From contig JBAXGW010000055.1 of NCBI GenBank assembly GCA_037139195.1, positions 1-29,853 of the forward strand: 29,853 nt of DNA. Reading direction: 5' to 3'. The notes beneath the pieces were generated by a model, which worked only from the letters and a program-made list of their open reading frames with translations, was not told the origin of the DNA and did not search any database. The position numbers and the translations under genes are program-made. Numbering within the stretch: the stretch's first letter is position 1; each line of letters starts with the position of its first letter. This stretch comes from JBAXGW01 sp037139195. Its GTDB lineage: Bacteria; Bacteroidota; Bacteroidia; Bacteroidales; JAHJDW01. Of this stretch, positions 14,831-23,500 are shown piece after piece.

Positions 14831-16372
14831 ATGGATTTATTAACAATTATTTTAGTAGCACTGGGAGGTATAGCAGTTGGAGTAGCTGTTGCCAGTACTG
14901 TATTGAAAAATGCAATTACCACCAAAAGCCAACAAGTGCTTAAAGAAGCAGAATTGGAAGGCGAAAATATTAAAAAGGAAAAAATATTTCAAGCCAAAGA
15001 ACGATTTTTACAACTAAAATCGGAACACGAGAAAAAATTTAATGAACGAAATCAGGCAATGCTTAATAATGAAAATAAAATTAAGCAAAAGGAATTAACG
15101 TTGAATCAAAAATTAGAAGAAACTCAACGCAAACAAAAAGAAGCTACTACCATCAAAGAAAATCTTACTTCACAACTTGACTTGATTAATAAAAAACAAC
15201 AAGAGGTTGAGAAAATGCACGTTCAACAAATTGAACAACTTGAAGTTATTTCTGGATTATCAGCAAAAGAAGCTAAATTAGAATTAGTAGAGTCTTTAAA
15301 ACTTGATGCCAGAACTGAAGCATTAGCATCAATTAAAGATATAGTAGATGAAGCAAAATTTTCGGCTCAAACAGAAGCTAAAAAAATAGTAATTGAAACT
15401 ATTCAGCGCACATCTACCGAATATGCAATTGAAAATGCAGTATCCGTTTTCCCAATCGAAAATGATGAAATAAAAGGGCGTATTATTGGTCGTGAAGGAC
15501 GTAATATTAGAGCGTTAGAAGCTGCCACTGGCGTTGAAATCATTGTTGATGATACTCCAGAGGCTATTATATTATCTTGTTTTGATCCAGTAAAACGCGA
15601 AATTGCCCGTTTAGCTTTAACAAAATTGGTAACTGACGGACGTATTCACCCTGCTAGAATTGAAGAAGTTGTTGCCAAAACAAAAAAACTTCTCGAACAA
15701 GAGATGGTTGAAATAGGCAAAAGAACTTGTATCGACCTAGGCGTTCATGGTTTAAATAATGAATTAGTTCGTTTGATTGGAAAGATGAAATATCGTTCAT
15801 CTTATGGTCAAAATTTATTACAACACTCTAGGGAAGTAGCAAATTTATCAGCTACAATGGCTGCCGAATTAGGTTTAAATGCAAAATTAGCAAGAAGAGC
15901 TGGCTTACTTCATGATATTGGAAAGGTAGCTGAGAATGAGGAAGAATTGCCACATGCATTACTTGGCTTGAAGTTAGCTGAAAAATTTAAAGAAAGACCT
16001 GAAGTTTGCAATGCAATTGGTGCTCACCACGATGAAATTGAAATGGATAGTTTGCTATCTCCAATAATTCAGGTTTGTGATGCTATATCAGGCGCGCGTC
16101 CTGGTGCAAGACGAGAGGTAGTTGAATCTTATATCAAACGTTTAAAAGACCTTGAAGCTATTGCATTATCATACCCAGGTGTTTTAAAAACATTTGCAAT
16201 TCAGGCTGGTCGTGAATTACGCGTAATTGTTGGAAGCGATAAAGTTTCAGACAAAGATGCAGATCAATTAGCTTATGATTTATCACAAAAAATTCAAACA
16301 GAAATGACCTACCCAGGACAGATAAAAATCACTGTAATTAGGGAAACTAGAGCTGTTTCTTTTGCAAAATAA
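14831..16372 (+). CDS. rny: Ribonuclease Y
   Basis: 513-residue membrane-anchored endoribonuclease that starts bulk mRNA decay. The order is canonical: an N-terminal membrane helix (about 3-25), a long charged coiled coil (about 30-180, rich in K, E and Q), a KH RNA-binding domain with IKGRIIGREGRNIRALEAAT (about 213-232), and an HD domain with QHSREVANL and the metal-binding HDIGK (H361/D362 approximately). The C-terminal region is intact (YPGQIKITVIRETRAVSFAK). It follows the 6S-like RNA by about 50 bases and ends in a strong terminator. Confidence 0.97.
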   Translation: MDLLTIILVALGGIAVGVAVASTVLKNAITTKSQQVLKEAELEGENIKKEKIFQAKERFLQLKSEHEKKFNERNQAMLNNENKIKQKELTLNQKLEETQRKQKEATTIKENLTSQLDLINKKQQEVEKMHVQQIEQLEVISGLSAKEAKLELVESLKLDARTEALASIKDIVDEAKFSAQTEAKKIVIETIQRTSTEYAIENAVSVFPIENDEIKGRIIGREGRNIRALEAATGVEIIVDDTPEAIILSCFDPVKREIARLALTKLVTDGRIHPARIEEVVAKTKKLLEQEMVEIGKRTCIDLGVHGLNNELVRLIGKMKYRSSYGQNLLQHSREVANLSATMAAELGLNAKLARRAGLLHDIGKVAENEEELPHALLGLKLAEKFKERPEVCNAIGAHHDEIEMDSLLSPIIQVCDAISGARPGARREVVESYIKRLKDLEAIALSYPGVLKTFAIQAGRELRVIVGSDKVSDKDADQLAYDLSQKIQTEMTYPGQIKITVIRETRAVSFAK

Positions 16373-16394
16373 AAACTTGTTAACAAATATTTTT

Positions 16395-16425
16395 AAAAAC
16401 CTTGCAAATTGCAAGGTTTTTTTTT
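16395..16425 (+). terminator. Rho-independent terminator after rny
   Basis: ccttgca-aat-tgcaagg is a perfect 7-pair stem extended by A/T pairs on each side and followed by a run of nine T residues. It closes the zapB-like/zapA/rny unit. Confidence 0.9.
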
Positions 16426-16478
16426 GGTATTTATTAAAAATTTTTTGCAGCTTTGCTGTGAAATAAAAAGACTAAATA

Positions 16479-16988
16479 ATGAATACAATTGATGCAATTT
16501 ATAGTAGAAGAAGTGTGCGCAAATACAAGCCAGATGTGTTGAGTCCAGAGATTTTGGATAAACTAATTCGCACTAGTATGCAAGCTCCAACAGCTGGAAA
16601 TCAAAGAACTTGGCATTATTTAATTATTGAAAACACTGATTTGATTTTACAACTACCTGTTGTTCACCCTTACGCACAGATGGTTAGAGAAGCTCCGCTT
16701 ATTGTACTTATTTGTGGAGATATTAATTTAGAAAAACACGTTGGATATTGGGATCAAGATTGTGCTGCTGCAACTATGTGTATGTGTTTGGCTGCCCATG
16801 AAATGGGAATTGGAAGCTGCTGGTTAGGAGTTCATCCTACTCAAGATAGAATAGAAGGTGTAAAAGATATTTTCAAGTTGCCAGCTAATATTATTCCTTA
16901 TAGCGTAGTAGTTTTAGGCTATCCTGATGAAGAATTAGAGGTTGTTGATAGATTTCTTCCAGAAAGAATTCATTATGGCAAATGGTAA
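16479..16988 (+). CDS. Nitroreductase family protein
   Basis: 169-residue FMN-dependent NAD(P)H oxidoreductase of the nitroreductase superfamily. The N-terminal SRRSVRKYKPD (about 9-19) and MQAPTAGNQRTWHY (about 34-47) carry the FMN-phosphate contacts. AAATMCMCLAAHEMGIGSCWLG is the characteristic helix-turn near the flavin (given here by its positions, about 97-118), and VVLGYPDEE closes the domain. Members reduce nitroaromatics, quinones or flavins, and the physiological substrate cannot be told from sequence. It stands alone, with a terminator before it. Confidence 0.9.
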   Translation: MNTIDAIYSRRSVRKYKPDVLSPEILDKLIRTSMQAPTAGNQRTWHYLIIENTDLILQLPVVHPYAQMVREAPLIVLICGDINLEKHVGYWDQDCAAATMCMCLAAHEMGIGSCWLGVHPTQDRIEGVKDIFKLPANIIPYSVVVLGYPDEELEVVDRFLPERIHYGKW

Positions 16989-17096
16989 GCGAATAGATTA
17001 GTTGAGTTTTTAAATTATAAAGTTCATAATTGCAAAGTTTATCCCATAATATCAAAGGAGAATTTTGCTAGGCGACAAAACTGTAAAAAAAACAAT

Positions 17097-17885
17097 TTGA
17101 CTTTTTCGAAAATAAAAAAAATAATTATTATTGGTGCTGGGAATGTTGGAACAAACCTAGCATCTGCTTTTCACAAACAAGCAGTTCCAATCTATCAAAT
17201 ATTTGATATTCATCTAGAAAACGCTTTAGAATTAGCAACAAAAGTGAATTCGAAAGGCATTTCTGATTTATCATTACTGGATAAAAATGCAGATTTATAT
17301 ATTATATCAGTTCCTGATGATGCAATTTCGGCAATTGTAGATTTATTAGAAATAAAAGAAAATTCATTTGTTGTCCATACCTCTGGTTCAACTTCTATGA
17401 ACGTTTTAAAAAAGAAGTTTGAAAATTGTGGGGTCTTATATCCGTTCCAAACATTTATAAAAACAGATATAGTTGATTTTTTAAATATCCCATTATGCAT
17501 TGAGGCCACAAATGATGAACATCTTTCGTATTTAAAAGTGTTAGCGGAATATTTATCTTCATCTATAAATATTATTGACTCAAATAAAAGGCGAACAATC
17601 CATTTAGCCGCGGTTTTTGCTTGCAATTTTGTTAACTATATGTATACCATTTCCGAACAAATACTTAGCAAAGAAAATATTTCGTTTGATATTATTAAAC
17701 CATTAATAATGGAGACCGCCCAAAAAGCGCAACTGTTTTCACCTTCGAAAGTGCAAACTGGTCCTGCAAAAAGAGGTGATTTTAACACAATAAATGCTCA
17801 TAATTCAATGCTTTCTGCTAGCAAGGAAGACGCTAAAGTATACTCTCTTTTAACTCAGCAAATTATAAATTTCTATACGAAGTAA
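17097..17885 (+). CDS. DUF2520 Rossmann-fold protein
   Basis: 262 residues. The N-terminal half is an NAD(P)-binding Rossmann domain with IIIIGAGNVGTNLASAF (G13-x-G15-x-x-G18), ISVPDDAISAIVDLL and VVHTSGSTSMNVL. The C-terminal half is the helical DUF2520 domain (HLAAVFACNFVNYMYTISEQ, TGPAKRGDFNTINAH). The family resembles ketopantoate or 6-phosphogluconate-type dehydrogenases, but no substrate is established. The start is TTG at 17097, the only initiator that leaves the usual few residues before the dinucleotide motif. It heads a run of same-strand genes whose order (DUF2520, KdsC-like, UbiA, Maf) recurs in Bacteroidota. Confidence 0.9.
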   Translation: MTFSKIKKIIIIGAGNVGTNLASAFHKQAVPIYQIFDIHLENALELATKVNSKGISDLSLLDKNADLYIISVPDDAISAIVDLLEIKENSFVVHTSGSTSMNVLKKKFENCGVLYPFQTFIKTDIVDFLNIPLCIEATNDEHLSYLKVLAEYLSSSINIIDSNKRRTIHLAAVFACNFVNYMYTISEQILSKENISFDIIKPLIMETAQKAQLFSPSKVQTGPAKRGDFNTINAHNSMLSASKEDAKVYSLLTQQIINFYTK

Positions 17886-17932
17886 TACTATTTTTTTTAT
17901 TATATTTACCAATTAAAATATATTTCAATAAT

Positions 17933-18454
17933 ATGGTAAATTTTAAAGCTCAATTAAAAGAAATAAAAGCCTTTGTTTTTGATATGGATGGCGTTTTAAC
18001 AGACGGCACAATGCTTGTTATGCCCGATGGAGAGATGCTTAGAAGAATGCATTTTCGCGATGGCTATGCAATGCAATTGGCTATAAAAAAAGGTTTTAAA
18101 ATAGCAATAATTTCTGGAGGAAGAGCTGCCGGAGTTACTGAGCGTTTCGAGAAACTTGGCGTGAGTCATATCTATTTAGCTGTTTCTGAAAAAATTGAGA
18201 AATACGAAGAATTTTTAAAACTAACAGAATTGAATGATAATCAAGTTATATATATGGGTGACGATATTCCCGATTATCAGGTAATGAAAAGAGTTGGAGT
18301 GCCCACTTGTCCTAGCGATGCATCAGAAGAAATAAAGCAAATATCAAAATACGTTTCAAACAAAAAAGGTGGAGAAGGTTGTGTTAGAGATATTATTGAG
18401 CAAACAATGAAAATGCAAGGTTCGTGGATGACTGATGATTCTTTTGTATGGTAA
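17933..18454 (+). CDS. KdsC-type HAD phosphatase
   Basis: 173-residue haloacid dehalogenase superfamily phosphatase of the small capless KdsC type, which works as a tetramer. The motifs are FDMDGVLTDG (nucleophile D17, acid D19), IISGGRAAGV (motif II serine) and VIYMGDDIPDYQVM (motif IV aspartates). KdsC removes phosphate from 3-deoxy-D-manno-octulosonate 8-phosphate in LPS core synthesis. However, no kdsA, kdsB or kdsD is adjacent, so the substrate could be another phosphosugar. It is 47 bases after the DUF2520 gene. Confidence 0.9.
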   Translation: MVNFKAQLKEIKAFVFDMDGVLTDGTMLVMPDGEMLRRMHFRDGYAMQLAIKKGFKIAIISGGRAAGVTERFEKLGVSHIYLAVSEKIEKYEEFLKLTELNDNQVIYMGDDIPDYQVMKRVGVPTCPSDASEEIKQISKYVSNKKGGEGCVRDIIEQTMKMQGSWMTDDSFVW

Positions 18455-18522
18455 AGAACGAATGCTTTTACCTTGCTAGTATTTGATTTTATTAGAAAAT
18501 TATAGTTATCAATTTTTTTTAA

Positions 18523-19440
18523 ATGAAAAATTATTTACGATTAGTTCGAATCGAAAATCTAATAATAATTGCTATTACGCAATTTTTTGTTTATATAAAC
18601 ATAATATTACCTATCAGATTTGAGTCTGAAAAAACACCCTTTTTAACTATAGTTGAGCTGTTTTGTATCATATTAGCCACTATTTTTATTGCTGCGGCGG
18701 GCAATGTTATCAATGACTACTTTGATATGCGAATTGACCGTATTAACAAGCCAAATAAAATGGTGCTTGGAAAGCATATAAAACGAAGAGTTGCTATTTT
18801 GTTAAACATCATTTTCAATGCATTAGGTGTGCTTTTTGGGTTTTTAGCGTCATATTTAATTGGCAGGTTTTCGTTGGGGTTGATTTTTATTTCCATGACA
18901 TTTTTGATGTTATTTTATTCTTCAACATTGAAAAAACGATTTTTATCTGGTAATTTACTAGTAGCATTACTTTCTGCTTTTGTTCCAGTTATTGTAGGAA
19001 TATACGAGAACATTGGATTAAACGCAGTTTCTAATGAAAAAATAATAATTCTTGCATTGGTATACGGTGTTTTTGCCTTTGTTATTTCTTTTGTCAGAGA
19101 AATTTCAAAAGATTTAGAAGATATTTATGGCGATGAAATTTGTGGATGCACCACTTTGGCCGTCACTCTTGGCTCAGAAAAAACAAAAAATATTATTGTT
19201 TTTGTTATTTGGTTTATTTCACTAATAATTGCTACAACCACAGGAGTTATAGCATATTTACATTGGTGGAATTTAGCTATGTATTCTATTTTATTTGTGT
19301 TGTTACCTTTAATTTTTATTGGCAAAAAAACAAGTAAATCTGTTAGCAAGGAAGACTTTCATTTTGTAAGTTCCTTGTTTAAATGGGTTATGTTAACAGG
19401 CATATTGTCAACTTTTATTTTAAAAAATTATTTGAATTAG
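18523..19440 (+). CDS. UbiA-family prenyltransferase
   Basis: 305-residue integral membrane prenyltransferase with eight or nine hydrophobic segments. The first aspartate-rich motif is NDYFDMRIDRINKPNK near residue 64. The second is the acidic segment REISKDLEDIYGDEICG near 190-206. Both bind the prenyl diphosphate through magnesium. Bacteroidota members in this context are usually annotated as geranylgeranylglycerol-phosphate geranylgeranyltransferase-like. The real acceptor could instead be a quinone or another lipid head group, so only the superfamily is certain. The maf start lies 1 base after its stop, which implies co-translation. Confidence 0.9.
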   Translation: MKNYLRLVRIENLIIIAITQFFVYINIILPIRFESEKTPFLTIVELFCIILATIFIAAAGNVINDYFDMRIDRINKPNKMVLGKHIKRRVAILLNIIFNALGVLFGFLASYLIGRFSLGLIFISMTFLMLFYSSTLKKRFLSGNLLVALLSAFVPVIVGIYENIGLNAVSNEKIIILALVYGVFAFVISFVREISKDLEDIYGDEICGCTTLAVTLGSEKTKNIIVFVIWFISLIIATTTGVIAYLHWWNLAMYSILFVLLPLIFIGKKTSKSVSKEDFHFVSSLFKWVMLTGILSTFILKNYLN

Positions 19441-19441
19441 T

Positions 19442-20023
19442 ATGTTAAAAAATTTAGATAAATTTAAAGTAGTACTAGCATCACGTTCGCCACGTCGTCA
19501 GATGCTGCTAGATGGCTTAGGTGTTGATTTTGAAACTATTGTTTTAGAAACAGATGAAAGTTATTCGAATATTTTAAAAAGAGAAGCAATTGCAGAATAT
19601 TTGAGCAAAAAGAAAGCCGATGAATTTGCAGCACAATATAACATGAAAGGATTGCTAGTTATTACTGCCGATACTATTGTTATGATGGACAATAAAGTGC
19701 TAAATAAACCCGTTAATAAAGATGATGCAGTTGCAATGTTAAACGCTCTTTCTGGAAGAATGCATGAGGTAGTTACTGGTGTAACAATTAAAACAGAAGA
19801 TAAAGAAATTACTTTTCATGCTATTTCAAAGGTTTTCTTTAAGGTTTTAAATTCTGAAGAAATAGATTATTATATTGAAAGTTTTAAGCCTTTTGACAAA
19901 GCAGGTTCTTATGGAATTCAGGAGTGGATTGGATATATTGGAATTGAGAATATTGAAGGTTCATATTTCAATGTAATGGGCTTACCTACACAGCGCCTGT
20001 ATGAATACTTGAAGGAGTTTTAG
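19442..20023 (+). CDS. maf: Maf family nucleoside triphosphate pyrophosphatase
   Basis: 193 residues. The Maf signature LASRSPRRQMLLDGLG lies at about 12-27, and the catalytic acid is in VITADTIVMMDN near 76. LNALSGRMHEVVTGV and DKAGSYGIQEW are the other conserved blocks. The family hydrolyses non-canonical or dTTP/UTP nucleotides to monophosphates and is linked to septum inhibition in Bacillus. The SRSPRR pattern fits the dTTP/UTP (YhdE-like) subgroup. It overlaps functionally with none of its neighbours and is simply translated right behind the prenyltransferase gene. Confidence 0.95.
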   Translation: MLKNLDKFKVVLASRSPRRQMLLDGLGVDFETIVLETDESYSNILKREAIAEYLSKKKADEFAAQYNMKGLLVITADTIVMMDNKVLNKPVNKDDAVAMLNALSGRMHEVVTGVTIKTEDKEITFHAISKVFFKVLNSEEIDYYIESFKPFDKAGSYGIQEWIGYIGIENIEGSYFNVMGLPTQRLYEYLKEF

Positions 20024-20099
20024 AATTTTGTTATTGATTTAAAATAAGCTAAAAATAAGTCATCTTTAACCTTTGCCATGAAGCATTAACAGTTGAGTA

Positions 20100-20528
20100 A
20101 TGAGTAAAAAATTAAATATAAAAAGAATAGAATATCCCACTAAAATACTTATTGCATGGGGCGAGGCTATAGGCGGGAATCATGAAATTAAACATTGGTT
20201 GATTAAAAATGGGTACCCTGAGCTTGGCATATTTGTCCATGCTGTTTACAATCAAGATGAAGCCCGAAAGTGGCTAGTAGAAAATGATTTCCCTCACTTG
20301 TTAGCATTAATTAATGGTGCTGAAGGCAAGGAGGATGCAGTTTTATGGCTTGAAAAATTCAAATTTCCAACATTAGCAAAAGTTGCAAAGGCTGCGGATG
20401 GATATTATGCCGAAAGAGATTGGTTATTAGTTCACGATAAGCTATTTGCCATGATAGCGTTGAGGATAAAACGAATTAAAGACGAAATCCACGAACAAAA
20501 CTCTGATTATCACCGAATCTCAATGTAG
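20100..20528 (+). CDS. Hypothetical protein of 25-residue W-L helical repeats
   Basis: 142 residues with no recognised family. Four tryptophans in W-L pairs (near residues 33, 58, 83 and 108) are spaced exactly 25 residues apart. Each of the first three repeats reads W-L-x4-(Y/F)-P-x-L followed by a hydrophobic/alanine helix and an acidic-basic turn. The fourth keeps W-L and loses the Pro. A partial earlier copy (RIEYPTKILIAW) precedes them with two extra residues. The pattern suggests a small alpha-solenoid for protein binding; this is inference. There is no signal peptide, so it is probably cytosolic. It lies 76 bases after maf and ends close to the convergent tamB. Confidence 0.8.
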   Translation: MSKKLNIKRIEYPTKILIAWGEAIGGNHEIKHWLIKNGYPELGIFVHAVYNQDEARKWLVENDFPHLLALINGAEGKEDAVLWLEKFKFPTLAKVAKAADGYYAERDWLLVHDKLFAMIALRIKRIKDEIHEQNSDYHRISM

Positions 20529-20561
20529 TTAAACCTGAAAACATAAGCAGCATCAATGCTT

Positions 20562-23500
20562 TCATTTCTTGCTCTTATTCCCTTTAAATAAATCCCAAAC
20601 ATTATCAAACTCTTTTCGATAAAATATACCAACTCCCTGAGTATATAGTGCATTCCTATTTAACATATCGGTTGTACTATTGGTTTTATTATAGGCCTTT
20701 GCTTTCAAAGCACCACTCTTTGCAATTTTAACCTCTACATCAACATCCCCAACAATATTACTTGCTTGCTCGGTTGTTCCACCTGTTTTACCAAAACTTC
20801 CATTTACCAATACTCTATCATCAAACAACTGTTTCGATAAAATAACAGCTACCTCCGAACTATTACGCAAATCGCCAGGTTGGTATTTTAATCCAACATT
20901 GAAATCTGTACTTATTTGAGACAACCAATTATTTAATTGATTGGTTAAAAACTCACTCGTATTTGCTCCCAAAGTATTTGATGTAGCATTAGAAGTTGCA
21001 GCATCGCCACCAAAATTGCGAAGATTAGATGGAACAATAAAACTATTTTGTATTAATAAAGAAAAAACTTGTTGAGTTAAATCTGGTTTAACCGCAGTTT
21101 CATAATAACTCTGTGACGAAGCTTCTAATTCTGGGAACTTAATATCAAAATTAATAGTTGGATTAAACAAATCATTTTTCATTTCAATAATACAATCTAC
21201 AGGTAATCTTCGAGTAGTTGTATCTATCGACAAGCCAATATTTCCTATTGGTCGAAGAGGCTTAAGAGAAACGGTGGGCTTATAAATGGCTCTAATATCA
21301 ACAAAACCCTCATAAGGATCGCCATTCCATTTAATACTACTACCCTGCTCTATTGTAAAGTGTTTGTTAAACGTGTTTTGAAGAGTAAACAAATAATCTC
21401 CCTCATTAATTACATAATCGCCATACATATAGAAATCACCAACTGGCGTTATCACAAATTTAAAATCAGCATTCCCTTTACCTTTAATAACATCACCTAC
21501 TTTCTCATCCATTATTATTTGGGCTTCAGCATCGGGCGTTACTGTTAAATCCAAATTCATGCTAACGCCTAATAATTCAATTTCATCTTTTGTATTTAGT
21601 TTTAATGCAGTATCCTTTTTAACAAATGTGATAAAAGAATTATCTTCAACCTCGCTCGCAGTATTTAATGGCAAATAAAATTTGGTTCCCTTTTCAGTTT
21701 TTGCAGATATATCAAGATGTACATCATCAAAAGGACCAGTTGCTTTCATTATGCCCGAAACATTTGCTAACCCGAAATACAATTCGTTTTGTTCAAATGT
21801 AGTATTTAGGACAGAGAAATTTTTCATATCTACATTCACATCAAGCTTAAAATCACGATAGTTTTTATGAGTTATTTTGCCATTTATTAATGCCAAATTT
21901 CCAGCAGTATCGTTTAACACTAAATTATTAAAATAGAATCCATCTTTTGCTACATTAATTTTATTTGCAAACGTATAATAGGTATTTAAATAATCGACTC
22001 TAAAACCCACCCCCATCAAACTTATTTCACCTGTGATATCTGGCTTTTGGAGGGTTCCTTTAATTTTCAATTCGCCCATCGCAATGGATTTTCTACTAAT
22101 ATTCGATACTATATCAACCAAATAATGATCAAACATGCGTAATTTTAATCGATCAATTAACACATTAAAATCAAGGTTTTCATCATTTCTTTCTGGGAAA
22201 TAATTACCATCTAATTCAAAAGTTTTAATATCGCCACGGTAAATAGCAGCATTAAGGTTTATTGCTTTTGCCATTGCCACCCATTTTGTGGAAATTTTTG
22301 CCAATCCTAATTTATCTTCATTTATTACTAAATCTGATATTTGAGCATCTGATTTAATAAACGGAGAATTGTATAAGTTAGATAAAACGCCATTACCATT
22401 TAGGTCTCCAGAAATATACAAACCAGCTGGTTTTGTAAGAAAATTAAGTTTTGAAATATCAAAATGGTCGAAAATAACTGTTAAGCTATCCGATTTATCT
22501 TCTGATATTTTTCCCGAAACCAATAAACTCACAAATTTATTACTAACCGACAAGTTTAAATCTTTCACTGCAACAGAAGATGTATCAATGGCGATAGGAA
22601 AATCGGAAGATAAAGTCCATATCGAATCGGCTAACTCAATTGTAGAAGGCTTTAATAAAACATTAATATTTGTTAGTTTATTGAAAATTGCCTTCCCACT
22701 TAAATCTCCAGCATAGTTATTTGTATCAAGCAAGTCGTCCCATTTCACATCAAAATTTGCTATATTTTGACCAATATCGGTAAGAGTGCTAATGTTGTTT
22801 ATGGTTAATCCGGTGGAACTTGTAAATGATTTTATAGTCCCATTTAAAAAGAACCTATTGTTTTGAGTATAGAGTGCCAGATTTGATTTGTTAAATTGAT
22901 TTCCTTGCAATAAAATGTTTGGCAACTGCACGTCCATTTTTATTTCCTGTTGAGCCGACTTATAAAAACCAGCTATTTCAGAACCATCCATAATTTCAAT
23001 TTTTGGAAAGAACAGACGAGTTATTGGTTTGGTGTTTTTCAGGTATATAGAAAAATTAAAATCTTGAGTTGTAGAATCTTTATTAATATCGCTAGCAACA
23101 ATAGACGAATCAAAATACGAAGGAATATATCGATTTATGAAACCATTAAAGTCGGAAGGCAAGTTTGCGAATTTCAGATTACCAATAATGTTTGCATCTA
23201 AAAAATCGGAACGCAAACGAATTGAGCGATAGCCATCACTTTCGTTAGTAACCACATCAATATTTTTAGCATAATATATAAGCTTATCTTTCAAATACTT
23301 AGTGTTTTCAAATTTAATAATGCCATTTATATTATCTATATTTGAGCCTGTAAAATTAAAAATCATGTGTGTAGTTAGCCTAGTATCTTGAAGTGAATCG
23401 ATATCAATAATATTTAGGCGAGATAAATTAGCATTGGCAAGAGTAGCTTCGAAATTAAAAACAGGTATTTTTCCTGCAAAATCAATTTTGCCATCAAAAT

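Noticed and set aside
22369..22716. 115-codon open frame antisense to tamB.
   Set aside because: Low-complexity translation opposite a conserved gene; typical shadow frame.
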